The translations under genes and the position numbers were made by a program. A model generated the notes under the pieces. It did not search any database. It was not told the DNA's origin and worked only from the letters and a program-made list of their open reading frames with translations. From Clostridiales bacterium (GTDB taxonomy: Bacteria; Bacillota; Dethiobacteria; Dethiobacterales; Dethiobacteraceae), in the NCBI GenBank assembly GCA_018335855.1, contig JAGXRM010000012.1, positions 1 to 40,371 of the forward strand: DNA of 40,371 nt, given 5' to 3'. Below, piece by piece: positions 33,012 through 40,371 of this stretch. The first letter of the stretch is position 1. Each line of letters opens with the position of its first letter.

Positions 33012-36000
33012 ATGGTGGTGATAAAGTTGAAAATCCCTAAAGTATTAGACAACAAGAAAGACAAAGTAGTTGATGAACTAAGAGCGGAACTAACGAAAGG
33101 CTCTAAGCTATCAGTTATTTCAGCGTATTTTACCATATATGCATATGCTGAGCTTAAAAGGGAGTTAAGTAAGATTGATAATATGCGGTTTATATTTACA
33201 GAACCAACCTTTGTTAAGAAAGACAGAGAGTTGATTCGTGAGTTCTATATAGAGCACACAAATGAAAAAATAGTATCAGGCAATGAGTTTGAAATCAAAT
33301 TAAGGAATGAAATGAAACAAGCTTTCATTGCAAGAGAGTGTGCAGCATGGCTTACGGAAAAAGCAGAGATAAAATCATTAAAGAAATCTAATCCAGCTCA
33401 ACCCAGGTTGGTTTACATAGAAAATAGTGATGAGAATATATCAATAAATGGTACTGTTGATTTCACTTCTGACGGGTTGGGTATTACACCTTCCAACAGA
33501 TTGGACAGCAATATGTGTTTATATGGCAAGGAGTATACCATTGGTTTTTTGCAGGCTTTTAATGAGCTTTGGGATGATGCAACGACTGTAGAAGATGTAA
33601 AACAAAAAGTGCTTGAACAAATGCAAATTCTCTATAAAGAGAATACACCAGAGTTCATTTACTTTGTAACCCTATACAATATTTTTAATGATTACCTTGA
33701 TGAGCTCACAGAGGACAATATTATTAAAAGCAGGACGGGTTTTAAGGAAACTATTATTTGGAACAAGTTATATAAGTTTCAGAAAGACGGAGTAATGGGT
33801 GCAATAGACAAAATAGAGAAATACAATGGATGTATTATTGCTGATAGTGTTGGTTTGGGTAAAACTTTTACTGCTTTGGCTGTGATAAAATACTATGAGC
33901 TTAGGAATGACAGGGTCCTTGTATTAGTACCAAAAAAGCTAAGTGAAAACTGGACTATCTATACACAAAATGACAAGAGAAATATATTTGTGCAGGATAG
34001 ATTTAATTATGACGTACTTAATCATACCGACTTAAGCAGGACATCGGGTATGTCTGGGGTTATCAACCTTTCTACTATAAATTGGTCAAATTATGACCTA
34101 ATAGTCATTGATGAGAGTCATAATTTCAGAAACAACCCGCCTGTAAAGGGCAGAGTAACCAGATACGAAAGGTTAATGAACGATATTATTAAATCAGGTG
34201 TAAAAACAAAGGTTTTAATGCTTTCTGCCACGCCTGTAAATAATCGTATGAATGATATAAAGAATCAGATAGCATTTATTACAGAAGGTACGAATAATGC
34301 TTTTGCGAGAGTAGGACTAAACAATTTAGAGCTAATCTTAAGACAAGCTCAAACTGTATTTAATAAATGGTCTATCCTACCTGATGCCGAAAGGACTACA
34401 GAATCCTTTGTCAACATGATGAATTTAGACTATTTCAAGCTTTTAGATACCGTCACCATTGCACGCTCAAGAAAGCACATTGAGAAGTACTATAATTTGG
34501 ACGAGATAGGTAAGTTCCCAACAAGATTATCTCCAAAAAATATTTACCCAGAGATTGATACTAAAGGGGAATTCCCTCCTATTGGGAATATCAATAAACT
34601 TATTAAGAAGCTTACCCTCTGCGTTTATTCTCCTTTGGGATACGTTTTGCCTGAAAAGCGTTATGCATATGAACAAAAGTATGATATGGAAGTGGGGGTT
34701 AATAATAGCGTCTTCAGGCAGGTGGACCGTGAGCAAAGCTTGGTTGGCTTAATGCGTATCGGTATATTAAAACGTATGGAAAGCTCTATTCATTCTTTCG
34801 CCTTAACAGTTGACAAAGTCCTCTACAAGATAAATAAAACATTGGAAAAAATAGACCAGCACCAGTTTGAGTATGATGCTGAAACAGACATTAATGATAT
34901 AGATATCGACGACCCTGAATTTGACAGTCTGATGTTTGGAAATAATGTCAAGGTTTTATTGCAGGATATGGATTTAATCAAATGGAAGCAAGACCTTCTA
35001 TCTGATAAAGACAAGCTTGAAACCATATACCTTGAAGCAATTAATGTATCCCCTGACAGAGATGCAAAGCTAGTGAAATTAAAAGAACTGATACAGAATA
35101 AAATTCAGCATCCTATTAACCAATACAATCGAAAATTGCTAATTTTTACTGCTTTTGCGGATACTGCGGAATATTTGTATGCCAATATTGCAACTGAACT
35201 GAATAAAGCGGCGGTGTATACAGCATTGGTAACGGGTAGTGGGGAAAACCACTCTACCCTGCCAATAAGTAAAGACCAAAAAAAGAGCATCAGAATATCA
35301 GACCTAAATACTGTTCTGACGCTCTTCTCACCTGTTTCTAAAGAATGTGAAAAGATATTCCCTGAAGCTACGAATTATATTGATGTGATAATTGCTACTG
35401 ACTGTATATCAGAAGGACAGAATCTACAGGACTGCGACTATCTTATCAACTACGATATTCATTGGAATCCCGTGCGCATTATTCAAAGATTTGGTCGTAT
35501 TGACCGCATAGGCTCAAAAAATGAAGTTATACAATTAGTAAACTTCTGGGCTACCAAGGACCTGGATGAGTATATTAATCTACAGCAGCGTGTTCGTGGC
35601 AGGATGGTGCTGTTGGATGTATCTGCAACAGGTGAGGAAAATGTAATCGAGGCCGATGAAAGCAAAGAAATGAAAGACCTTGAGTATCGTAGAAAGCAAC
35701 TAAAAAGGTTACAAGATGAAGTTGTGGATTTGGAAGAAATATCGGGAGGAATCTCTATTACCGACCTTACCTTCAACGACTTCAAGATAGACCTTATGGG
35801 GTACATGAAAGACAACAGAAAATCTTTGGATGAAGCTCCAAACGGTATGTATGCTGTGGTAGAAATAAGTGATAGCCTGCGTGATGAAATTAAGCCTGGG
35901 GTAATCTTTACATTAAGGCAGATAGAAGGCCATGAGCAGATAAAAGAACAAAATGCCCTATTCCCTTATTATATGGTATATGTGACGGATGATGAGGTTA

Positions 36001-36290
36001 GGTTCTCTTTTATTCATTCCAAAAAGATACTGGACTATTATAAAAAGCTTTGCTCTGGTTGCAATGAAATTTGCAGAGAGTTGGTTGACGAGTTTAATAC
36101 GGAGACACAAAATGGCCTTAGCATGAAACGTTATTCTAATTTGCTGGAAACGTCCATTCAAAATCTGGTTGGAAAGAAACAAGAGATAGGCGTGGCCAGC
36201 TTATTCAGTAAGGGCGGGACTACAATGCTGAAGGAACTCTATGAGGGGATAGAGGACTTTGAGCTTGTCACGTTTTTGGTAATGAAATAA
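33012..36290 (+). CDS. PLD-like/SNF2-family helicase of a type III-like defence operon
   Basis: A 1092-residue protein. The N-terminal 200 residues resemble a PLD-like fold (VISAYFTIYAYAELKREL, and GTVDFTSDGLG in place of an HKD motif). A SNF2/superfamily 2 helicase follows: Walker A DSVGLGKT (about 278-285), DESHNFRN (about 366), LSATPVNNR, and motif VI QRFGRIDRIGS (about 824). It probably translocates on DNA as an ATP-driven motor. It leads a tightly packed operon with DUF4391, a type III Mod methyltransferase and Res. Start is ATG 33012 or, with GGTGGT better spaced, TTG 33027. I know this four-gene neighbourhood from other genomes but cannot give it an accepted system name. Confidence 0.82.
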   Translation: MVVIKLKIPKVLDNKKDKVVDELRAELTKGSKLSVISAYFTIYAYAELKRELSKIDNMRFIFTEPTFVKKDRELIREFYIEHTNEKIVSGNEFEIKLRNEMKQAFIARECAAWLTEKAEIKSLKKSNPAQPRLVYIENSDENISINGTVDFTSDGLGITPSNRLDSNMCLYGKEYTIGFLQAFNELWDDATTVEDVKQKVLEQMQILYKENTPEFIYFVTLYNIFNDYLDELTEDNIIKSRTGFKETIIWNKLYKFQKDGVMGAIDKIEKYNGCIIADSVGLGKTFTALAVIKYYELRNDRVLVLVPKKLSENWTIYTQNDKRNIFVQDRFNYDVLNHTDLSRTSGMSGVINLSTINWSNYDLIVIDESHNFRNNPPVKGRVTRYERLMNDIIKSGVKTKVLMLSATPVNNRMNDIKNQIAFITEGTNNAFARVGLNNLELILRQAQTVFNKWSILPDAERTTESFVNMMNLDYFKLLDTVTIARSRKHIEKYYNLDEIGKFPTRLSPKNIYPEIDTKGEFPPIGNINKLIKKLTLCVYSPLGYVLPEKRYAYEQKYDMEVGVNNSVFRQVDREQSLVGLMRIGILKRMESSIHSFALTVDKVLYKINKTLEKIDQHQFEYDAETDINDIDIDDPEFDSLMFGNNVKVLLQDMDLIKWKQDLLSDKDKLETIYLEAINVSPDRDAKLVKLKELIQNKIQHPINQYNRKLLIFTAFADTAEYLYANIATELNKAAVYTALVTGSGENHSTLPISKDQKKSIRISDLNTVLTLFSPVSKECEKIFPEATNYIDVIIATDCISEGQNLQDCDYLINYDIHWNPVRIIQRFGRIDRIGSKNEVIQLVNFWATKDLDEYINLQQRVRGRMVLLDVSATGEENVIEADESKEMKDLEYRRKQLKRLQDEVVDLEEISGGISITDLTFNDFKIDLMGYMKDNRKSLDEAPNGMYAVVEISDSLRDEIKPGVIFTLRQIEGHEQIKEQNALFPYYMVYVTDDEVRFSFIHSKKILDYYKKLCSGCNEICRELVDEFNTETQNGLSMKRYSNLLETSIQNLVGKKQEIGVASLFSKGGTTMLKELYEGIEDFELVTFLVMK

Positions 36291-36304
36291 CAGGGGTGAT
36301 GTAA

Positions 36305-37030
36305 TTGGATGATTATGGGTACTTCAATATCCCACAGTCTTGTGTGGTCAAGAACACTATCTTCAAAAGACTGTTCTATGAAAATACAGATTTAGGCCCT
36401 GCTGATAAGAAACTATTTACTGATGTCATAAACAAGATAACCTGGCTTTACTGCTTAAAACCTGAAACAGTTAATATACAATCCTACAAGGATGATATAC
36501 GGGAGTACGTAGAAATAGAGTTTCTGGAAATTAAGCTTGAAGAAGATAAAAAGACAGACAGAATCGCAGAAATCATCATGAGAACTATACCCTACCCTAT
36601 GGTACTGATATTTGAATTGCATGATAGGGTAAAGCTTAATGTAGCACATCAAAGGATGAGTTTAAACGACAGCAGTAAAAATACTATCGAAGAATTTATA
36701 AGTACCGACTGGATTGATAAAGGTGGCTCACTATTTGATAAATTGGACATTCGAAAAATGAGGTTTACAAACTTTTACGCACTATATAGCGATATAGTTG
36801 ATACCATCAGTATTTATAATGCTTCCAATATACTTCCCGCTAAATCTGATTTAACAGGCGAAGAGGCTAGAGAATTATTAAGCAGTATTGAAGCTATAGA
36901 ACAAGACATAACTTCTTTAAAAGCAAAATTAAAGAAAGAAACACAGTTCAATCGTAAGATGGAAATGAATATTGAGATTAAGAAGCTGGAGAAAGAAATG
37001 ATAAATATCGCAGGAGGAGCTATAAAATGA
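36305..37030 (+). CDS. DUF4391 protein
   Basis: A 241-residue protein of the DUF4391 family, recognised by its start (YGYFNIPQSCVVKNTIFKRL, DKKLFTDVINKITWLYCLKP) and the EYVEIEFLEIKLEE strand. The C-terminal third is a predicted coiled coil (IEQDITSLKAKLKKETQFNR). The function is not established; the family is found with this helicase and Mod/Res genes, so it is probably a structural or regulatory partner. TTG start at 36305 with GGGGTGAT upstream. It is 14 bases after the helicase gene and its stop overlaps the mod start (ATGA, 37027-37030). Confidence 0.85.
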   Translation: MDDYGYFNIPQSCVVKNTIFKRLFYENTDLGPADKKLFTDVINKITWLYCLKPETVNIQSYKDDIREYVEIEFLEIKLEEDKKTDRIAEIIMRTIPYPMVLIFELHDRVKLNVAHQRMSLNDSSKNTIEEFISTDWIDKGGSLFDKLDIRKMRFTNFYALYSDIVDTISIYNASNILPAKSDLTGEEARELLSSIEAIEQDITSLKAKLKKETQFNRKMEMNIEIKKLEKEMINIAGGAIK

Positions 37031-38946
37031 CAGATACTAATCTAAACGGAAAGACCCCTGACATTGCAGAGGAAAACATACAGAGGTTACGACAATTATT
37101 TCCAGATGTATTTACAGAGGCGAAGATTGATTTTGAGAAGTTACAGCAAGTTTTAGGTAATTATATAGAAACTAGTAATGAGAGATACAATTTTACTTGG
37201 AATGGTAAAGCAAAGGCTTTACGCCTAGCACAAACACCATCAATGGGAACATTACGTCCTTGTAAGGAAGAAAGTAAGGATTGGGATACAACACAAAACC
37301 TCTATATTGAGGGGGATAATCTTGAAGTATTAAAGCTATTACAAAAGAGTTATCATGGCAAAGTGAAAATGATTTATATTGACCCACCCTATAATACAGG
37401 TAGGGACTTTGTATATCCTGATAATTTTACTGACAGCATAGGGAACTATAAAGCTATTACAGGTCAAATGGATGCACACGGAAAAAATATAAGTAGCAAT
37501 AGCGAAACAAGTGGTCGCTATCATACAGATTGGTTAAATATGATGTATCCACGATTAAGATTGGCTAGAAATTTACTGAAAGATAACGGTGCGATATTCA
37601 TTTCGATTGATGATAATGAAATTGATAATCTAAAGAAATTATGCAATGAAGTCTATGGTGAGGAAAACTTTATTGCCCAATTTCCTTGGCAGTCAAGGCA
37701 ATCTATTCAAAATGATACTGATATAAGTTATAGTCATGAATATGTTGTAGCGTATGCTAAGAATCGTAGACTTGAAAACAGAAGATTAAAAGAAACAAAT
37801 GCTAATACTTGGTTTAAATTAGATAGTTTCGTATGCTTACCATTACCTTTAGATAAGGAAAAGTTTGAAAACAATGATAATGACCCCCGTGGATTATGGA
37901 AAGCAGACCCTTTTGATGCACCGAATGTAAGACCTAATTTGACATATGTAATTAAAAATCCCAGTACAGGTGAAGAGTATTTGCCTCCAAATGGTCGTTG
38001 TTGGAGAACTGAGCAAAGCTCTTATGAAAAATTATTAGCTGATAATCGTATAGTCTTTGGAAAGACAGGACAATCAAGACCTCAGCTTAAAGTTTTCTAT
38101 GAAGAAAAGAAAATGTTTGGTTCGATAGACAATACTTGGTGGACAGGCGAAAAATGTGGAACATCTACACAAGGTACGAAAGAGATAATGAACATGTTTG
38201 ATGGCAAGGCTCCTTTTGATACACCAAAACCAACTAAACTGTTATCGAAAATTATATCTTTGGTTTCGCTTCCATGTGATGGTGATATAATTTTAGATTT
38301 CTTTTCTGGTTCTGCAACTACCGCTCATGCAACAATGCTTATGAATGTATTAAATGGAGCAGAAGCAAATAGAAGATTCATTATGGTCCAATTACCTGAA
38401 CCTACGGATGAAAAAAGTGAAGCCCACAAAGAAGGCTATATAAATATTTGCGAAATAGGCAAAGAACGCATCCGCAGGGCAGGAGAAAAAATAAGGGAAG
38501 AAAAAGGATTGGATGTACAAAATCTTGATATAGGATTTAAGGTATTAAAGCTGGATAGTAGTAATATTCGTAAATGGCAACCTGACTATAAAAATTTAGA
38601 AACTAGCTTAATGGAATACATTGATAACTATGTAGAGGGTAGAACAGAATTAGATGTTGTATATGAAATTATGGTTAAATATGGTCTTGACCTAACATAT
38701 CCTGTAGATAAATTTGTAATAGCTAATAAAGAAGTTTATTCAATCGGTTTTGGGATGCTTATTATTTGTTTAGCTAATGAAATAACAATCGATATTGCAA
38801 AGGGTATTTTAGAAATTGTAAAAGAGTTAGAACCAGAAACCACAAGAATCGTATTTAAGGATAATGGATTTAAAACAGATAGTAATAAAACCAATATTAA
38901 AGAAATCTTAAAATGCGGCGGCATTGATGAATTTATTACTCTATAG
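37027..38946 (+). CDS. mod: Type III DNA methyltransferase Mod subunit
   Basis: A 639-residue adenine methyltransferase. Motif IV DPPYN lies at 119-123 (YIDPPYNTGRDFVYPDNFTD), FISIDDNE follows, and motif I LDFFSGSATTAHA lies near 422-434, the order and spacing of type III Mod proteins. The region between (around 210-400) should hold target recognition. Mod methylates one strand of an asymmetric site and is also needed for cleavage by Res. It is co-translated with the DUF4391 gene. Because Res is interrupted in this window, Mod may act here as an orphan methyltransferase, possibly with the helicase. Confidence 0.92.
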   Translation: MTDTNLNGKTPDIAEENIQRLRQLFPDVFTEAKIDFEKLQQVLGNYIETSNERYNFTWNGKAKALRLAQTPSMGTLRPCKEESKDWDTTQNLYIEGDNLEVLKLLQKSYHGKVKMIYIDPPYNTGRDFVYPDNFTDSIGNYKAITGQMDAHGKNISSNSETSGRYHTDWLNMMYPRLRLARNLLKDNGAIFISIDDNEIDNLKKLCNEVYGEENFIAQFPWQSRQSIQNDTDISYSHEYVVAYAKNRRLENRRLKETNANTWFKLDSFVCLPLPLDKEKFENNDNDPRGLWKADPFDAPNVRPNLTYVIKNPSTGEEYLPPNGRCWRTEQSSYEKLLADNRIVFGKTGQSRPQLKVFYEEKKMFGSIDNTWWTGEKCGTSTQGTKEIMNMFDGKAPFDTPKPTKLLSKIISLVSLPCDGDIILDFFSGSATTAHATMLMNVLNGAEANRRFIMVQLPEPTDEKSEAHKEGYINICEIGKERIRRAGEKIREEKGLDVQNLDIGFKVLKLDSSNIRKWQPDYKNLETSLMEYIDNYVEGRTELDVVYEIMVKYGLDLTYPVDKFVIANKEVYSIGFGMLIICLANEITIDIAKGILEIVKELEPETTRIVFKDNGFKTDSNKTNIKEILKCGGIDEFITL

Positions 38947-38959
38947 GAGAGATAAATAA

Positions 38960-39697
38960 ATGAATGATATTGTATATCATTATTGCAGTGTAGATACATT
39001 TTGATATATGATTTTAATCAAAAACCCACATATATATCATGTTTTTCTAAACATAGTGATAAATTAAGCCAATGGCGTGGATATGGGAATAATGGAACTG
39101 GAATAGCGATAGGATTTAAAAAAGAAGGTTAAATCCTCTATCAAAAATCTGCTTATTATTGAGGAAGTATTATATAAAAAAAATAAGCAGTTAGTGGCAA
39201 TTCAGGCTGCAGTAAATAAAGCAGTTAGCTATATGCTTGCTATGTTCGAAGGTGATAAATTTAAAAATAGTAATGATTTCAATAGATACTTTGTTGAAGA
39301 GTTTGATGCCTTTTGTGAGGTCGTTTGTGATTACTTGAATCTTTTAAGTTGTTATATTAAAAATCCTGCATTTGCGGAGGAAGAAGAAGTGAGAATCTTT
39401 TATTCCCCAACTTTGTATATAGGTATGGATAAAGCAGATATTGATAGTACCTTTGTGGAAGAAAAAGATATAAATGGTTATGCTCTTCAGCCAGTAAAAT
39501 TTCAAGTAAGGAATAATCAAATTGTAAGCTATACCGACTTGGTTTTTAAGAATTTTATTTCAGAGAACATTATTTCGGAGATTATAATTGGTCCAAGTTC
39601 AAAAGTGACTGAAGATGATATATTTTACTTGTTGCTTTCAAATGAGTATGATGCTAATAGTATTAGAGTGTTAAAATCAGAAGCAACATATAGATAG
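38960..39697 (+). pseudogene. Frameshifted DUF2971 gene between mod and res
   Basis: Three frame segments together read as one DUF2971 protein. From the ATG at 38960: MNDIVYHYCSVDTF and a TGA at 39002. In the next frame from about 39001: YISCFSKHSDKLSQWRGYGN, then GTGIAIGFKKEG and a TAA. In a third segment from about 39143 (NLLIIEEVLYKKNKQ) on through 39697, ending KSEATYR. The family signature YHY...SxxSDxLSQWRGY...GIAIGF is clear. Part of the N-terminal region is deleted and two frameshifts are present. DUF2971 function is unknown. The 39194 GTG could still express the C-terminal 167 residues. Confidence 0.8.
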
Positions 39698-39714
39698 GGG
39701 GGGAGAAGGCCAAT

Positions 39715-40209
39715 ATGAAACTACAATTTAATGCAGATTTAGTACATCAAGCACGAGCAATATCTTCTATTGTTGATATATTCATAGGACAAACACCAAT
39801 GCAGTCTAACTTTACTGTATCAGCCTATACAGGACAAATTGGGATGTACGACAGTGCTAACGGTATTGGTAACAGGCTTGAACTTGATGAAGACGAAATA
39901 TTAGAAAATTTACAAGAAATTCAACTAAGAAATGGTCTTCCACAAACAAAAGCTTTAAAAGTCGGGCAATATGATTTCGATGTGGAAATGGAAACTGGAA
40001 CGGGTAAAACCTATGTGTATCTCCGTACAATATTTGAACTTCATAAAAACTATGGGTTTTCGAAGTTTATTATTGTTGTACCTAGCATTGCGATTAAAGA
40101 AGGTGTTTACAAGTCTTTAGAGATTACAAATGAACATTTTAAAGGTTTATCCTTAACTTCCTGTGATATTTCTCACTCAATATCTCCGTGCATGAAAAAA
40201 AGCTCTTAG
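39715..40209 (+). pseudogene. res: Type III restriction Res subunit, cut by IS insertion
   Basis: N-terminal part of the DEAD/DEAH helicase-nuclease Res. Native sequence runs from the ATG at 39715 (GGGGGG ribosome site) to 40150 and includes the ALKVGQYDFDVEMETGTGKT Walker A region (80-99) and FIIVVPSIAIKEGVYKSLEI (motif Ia). After EHFKGL, at 40151, the IS end begins and adds about 19 foreign residues before a TAG at 40207-40209. Helicase motifs II-VI and the nuclease domain are absent here, so no cleavage activity is expected. The rest of the gene would lie beyond the IS. Confidence 0.9.
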
Positions 40210-40254
40210 GCCATTAAAAACCACTGAAAATACTGACTTTTCTCGCGAAAACAA

Positions 40255-40283
40255 TTGCAAAAATACTGGATATATAGTATAAT
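40255..40283 (+). promoter_or_regulatory. IS transposase promoter (right copy)
   Basis: TTGCAA at 40255-40260, a 17-base spacer and TATAAT at 40278-40283, about 48 bases before the transposase start. Confidence 0.6.
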
Positions 40284-40330
40284 TATGAGTGTAAAGTGAC
40301 GCTCAAAAAGGCTCTGAAAAGGAGGCTTCT

Positions 40331-40371
40331 ATGTATCTGGATTGTGTGGTATCCATACCTGTTGTTCCGGG
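40331..40371 (+). CDS. Transposase, N-terminal fragment at contig edge
   Basis: ATG at 40331 with GGAGG at 40321-40325; the frame encodes MYLDCVVSIPVVPG up to the window end. It is the same as the fragment at the left edge. Too short for a domain call; the position in the element and the promoter support a transposase. Confidence 0.6.
   Translation, partial: MYLDCVVSIPVVP

Larger units (their letters stand above)
40151..40371 (+). mobile_element. IS end, right copy (runs off window)
   Basis: Exact reverse complement of positions 1-221. The terminus CCTTAACTTCC starts at 40151 inside the res gene. The transposase promoter, ribosome site and start codon follow in order, so the transposase reads in the same direction as the interrupted defence operon. 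Confidence 0.9.

Noticed and set aside
33012-38946. DISARM or BREX system
   Set aside because: The operon has a helicase and methyltransferase but none of the DUF1998 gene (drmB), BrxC/PglZ-type ATPase or alkaline phosphatase-like genes that define those systems.

Overview
The window looks like a contig from a spore-forming, low-to-mid-GC Firmicute of the Clostridia/Peptococcaceae type. The evidence is strong AGGAGG-like ribosome sites, TTG/GTG starts, a T-box leader, a glmS ribozyme, the sporulation amidase CwlD, a cdaA-cdaR-glmM-glmS block and an AmmeMemoRadiSam pair. The species cannot be named from the sequence. The first and last 221 bases are exact reverse complements of each other. They are the same end of one insertion sequence, in opposite orientation, each running off the window with the start of its transposase. 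The window is therefore most simply a contig broken at two copies of a repeated IS.

Left accessory region (1-7.9 kb, visibly AT-rich). An IS-truncated gene of unknown function comes first. A leftward three-gene restriction-modification operon follows: a phospholipase-D-fold nuclease (BfiI/NgoFVII type) and two different adenine-type methyltransferases. Next are a broken IS21 istA, an internally deleted IS66 transposase and a stand-alone DruA/DUF4338 protein.

Core region (7.95-26.6 kb, higher GC). It starts with a SAM methyltransferase. A scarred locus follows, where a T-box leader has been separated from its gene by an IS200/IS605-type remnant beside a 5'-truncated sodium:solute symporter. 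After this come a zinc-ribbon protein, an EamA transporter, a PcrB-like prenyl-glyceryl-phosphate synthase coupled to a hexapeptide acyltransferase, a split chromate transporter, cwlD, a P-type cation ATPase, a MEMO-AMMECR1 fusion with its radical SAM partner, and an alanine symporter. The core ends with the c-di-AMP/cell-wall precursor operon cdaA-cdaR-glmM and glmS, which has a glmS ribozyme in its leader.

Right accessory region (26.6-40.4 kb, sharply AT-rich right after the glmS stop). Exactly 25 bases after the glmS stop, the classical Tn7 insertion distance, lie three abutting 20-bp imperfect repeats resembling TnsB-binding sites of a Tn7-like transposon end. The defence genes that follow could be cargo at attTn7, although no tns genes are in view. 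They are a Mrr-type restriction nuclease preceded by a heptanucleotide tandem repeat; a Gabija system (gajA-gajB) with a small third gene; and an operon of a PLD-like/SNF2 helicase, DUF4391, a type III Mod methyltransferase, a frameshifted DUF2971 gene and a type III Res gene cut by the right-hand IS copy.

The most interesting points are the attTn7-like repeat array with its defence cargo, the helicase-DUF4391-Mod-Res operon with a dead nuclease subunit, the orphan T-box, and the two-methyltransferase PLD restriction system.
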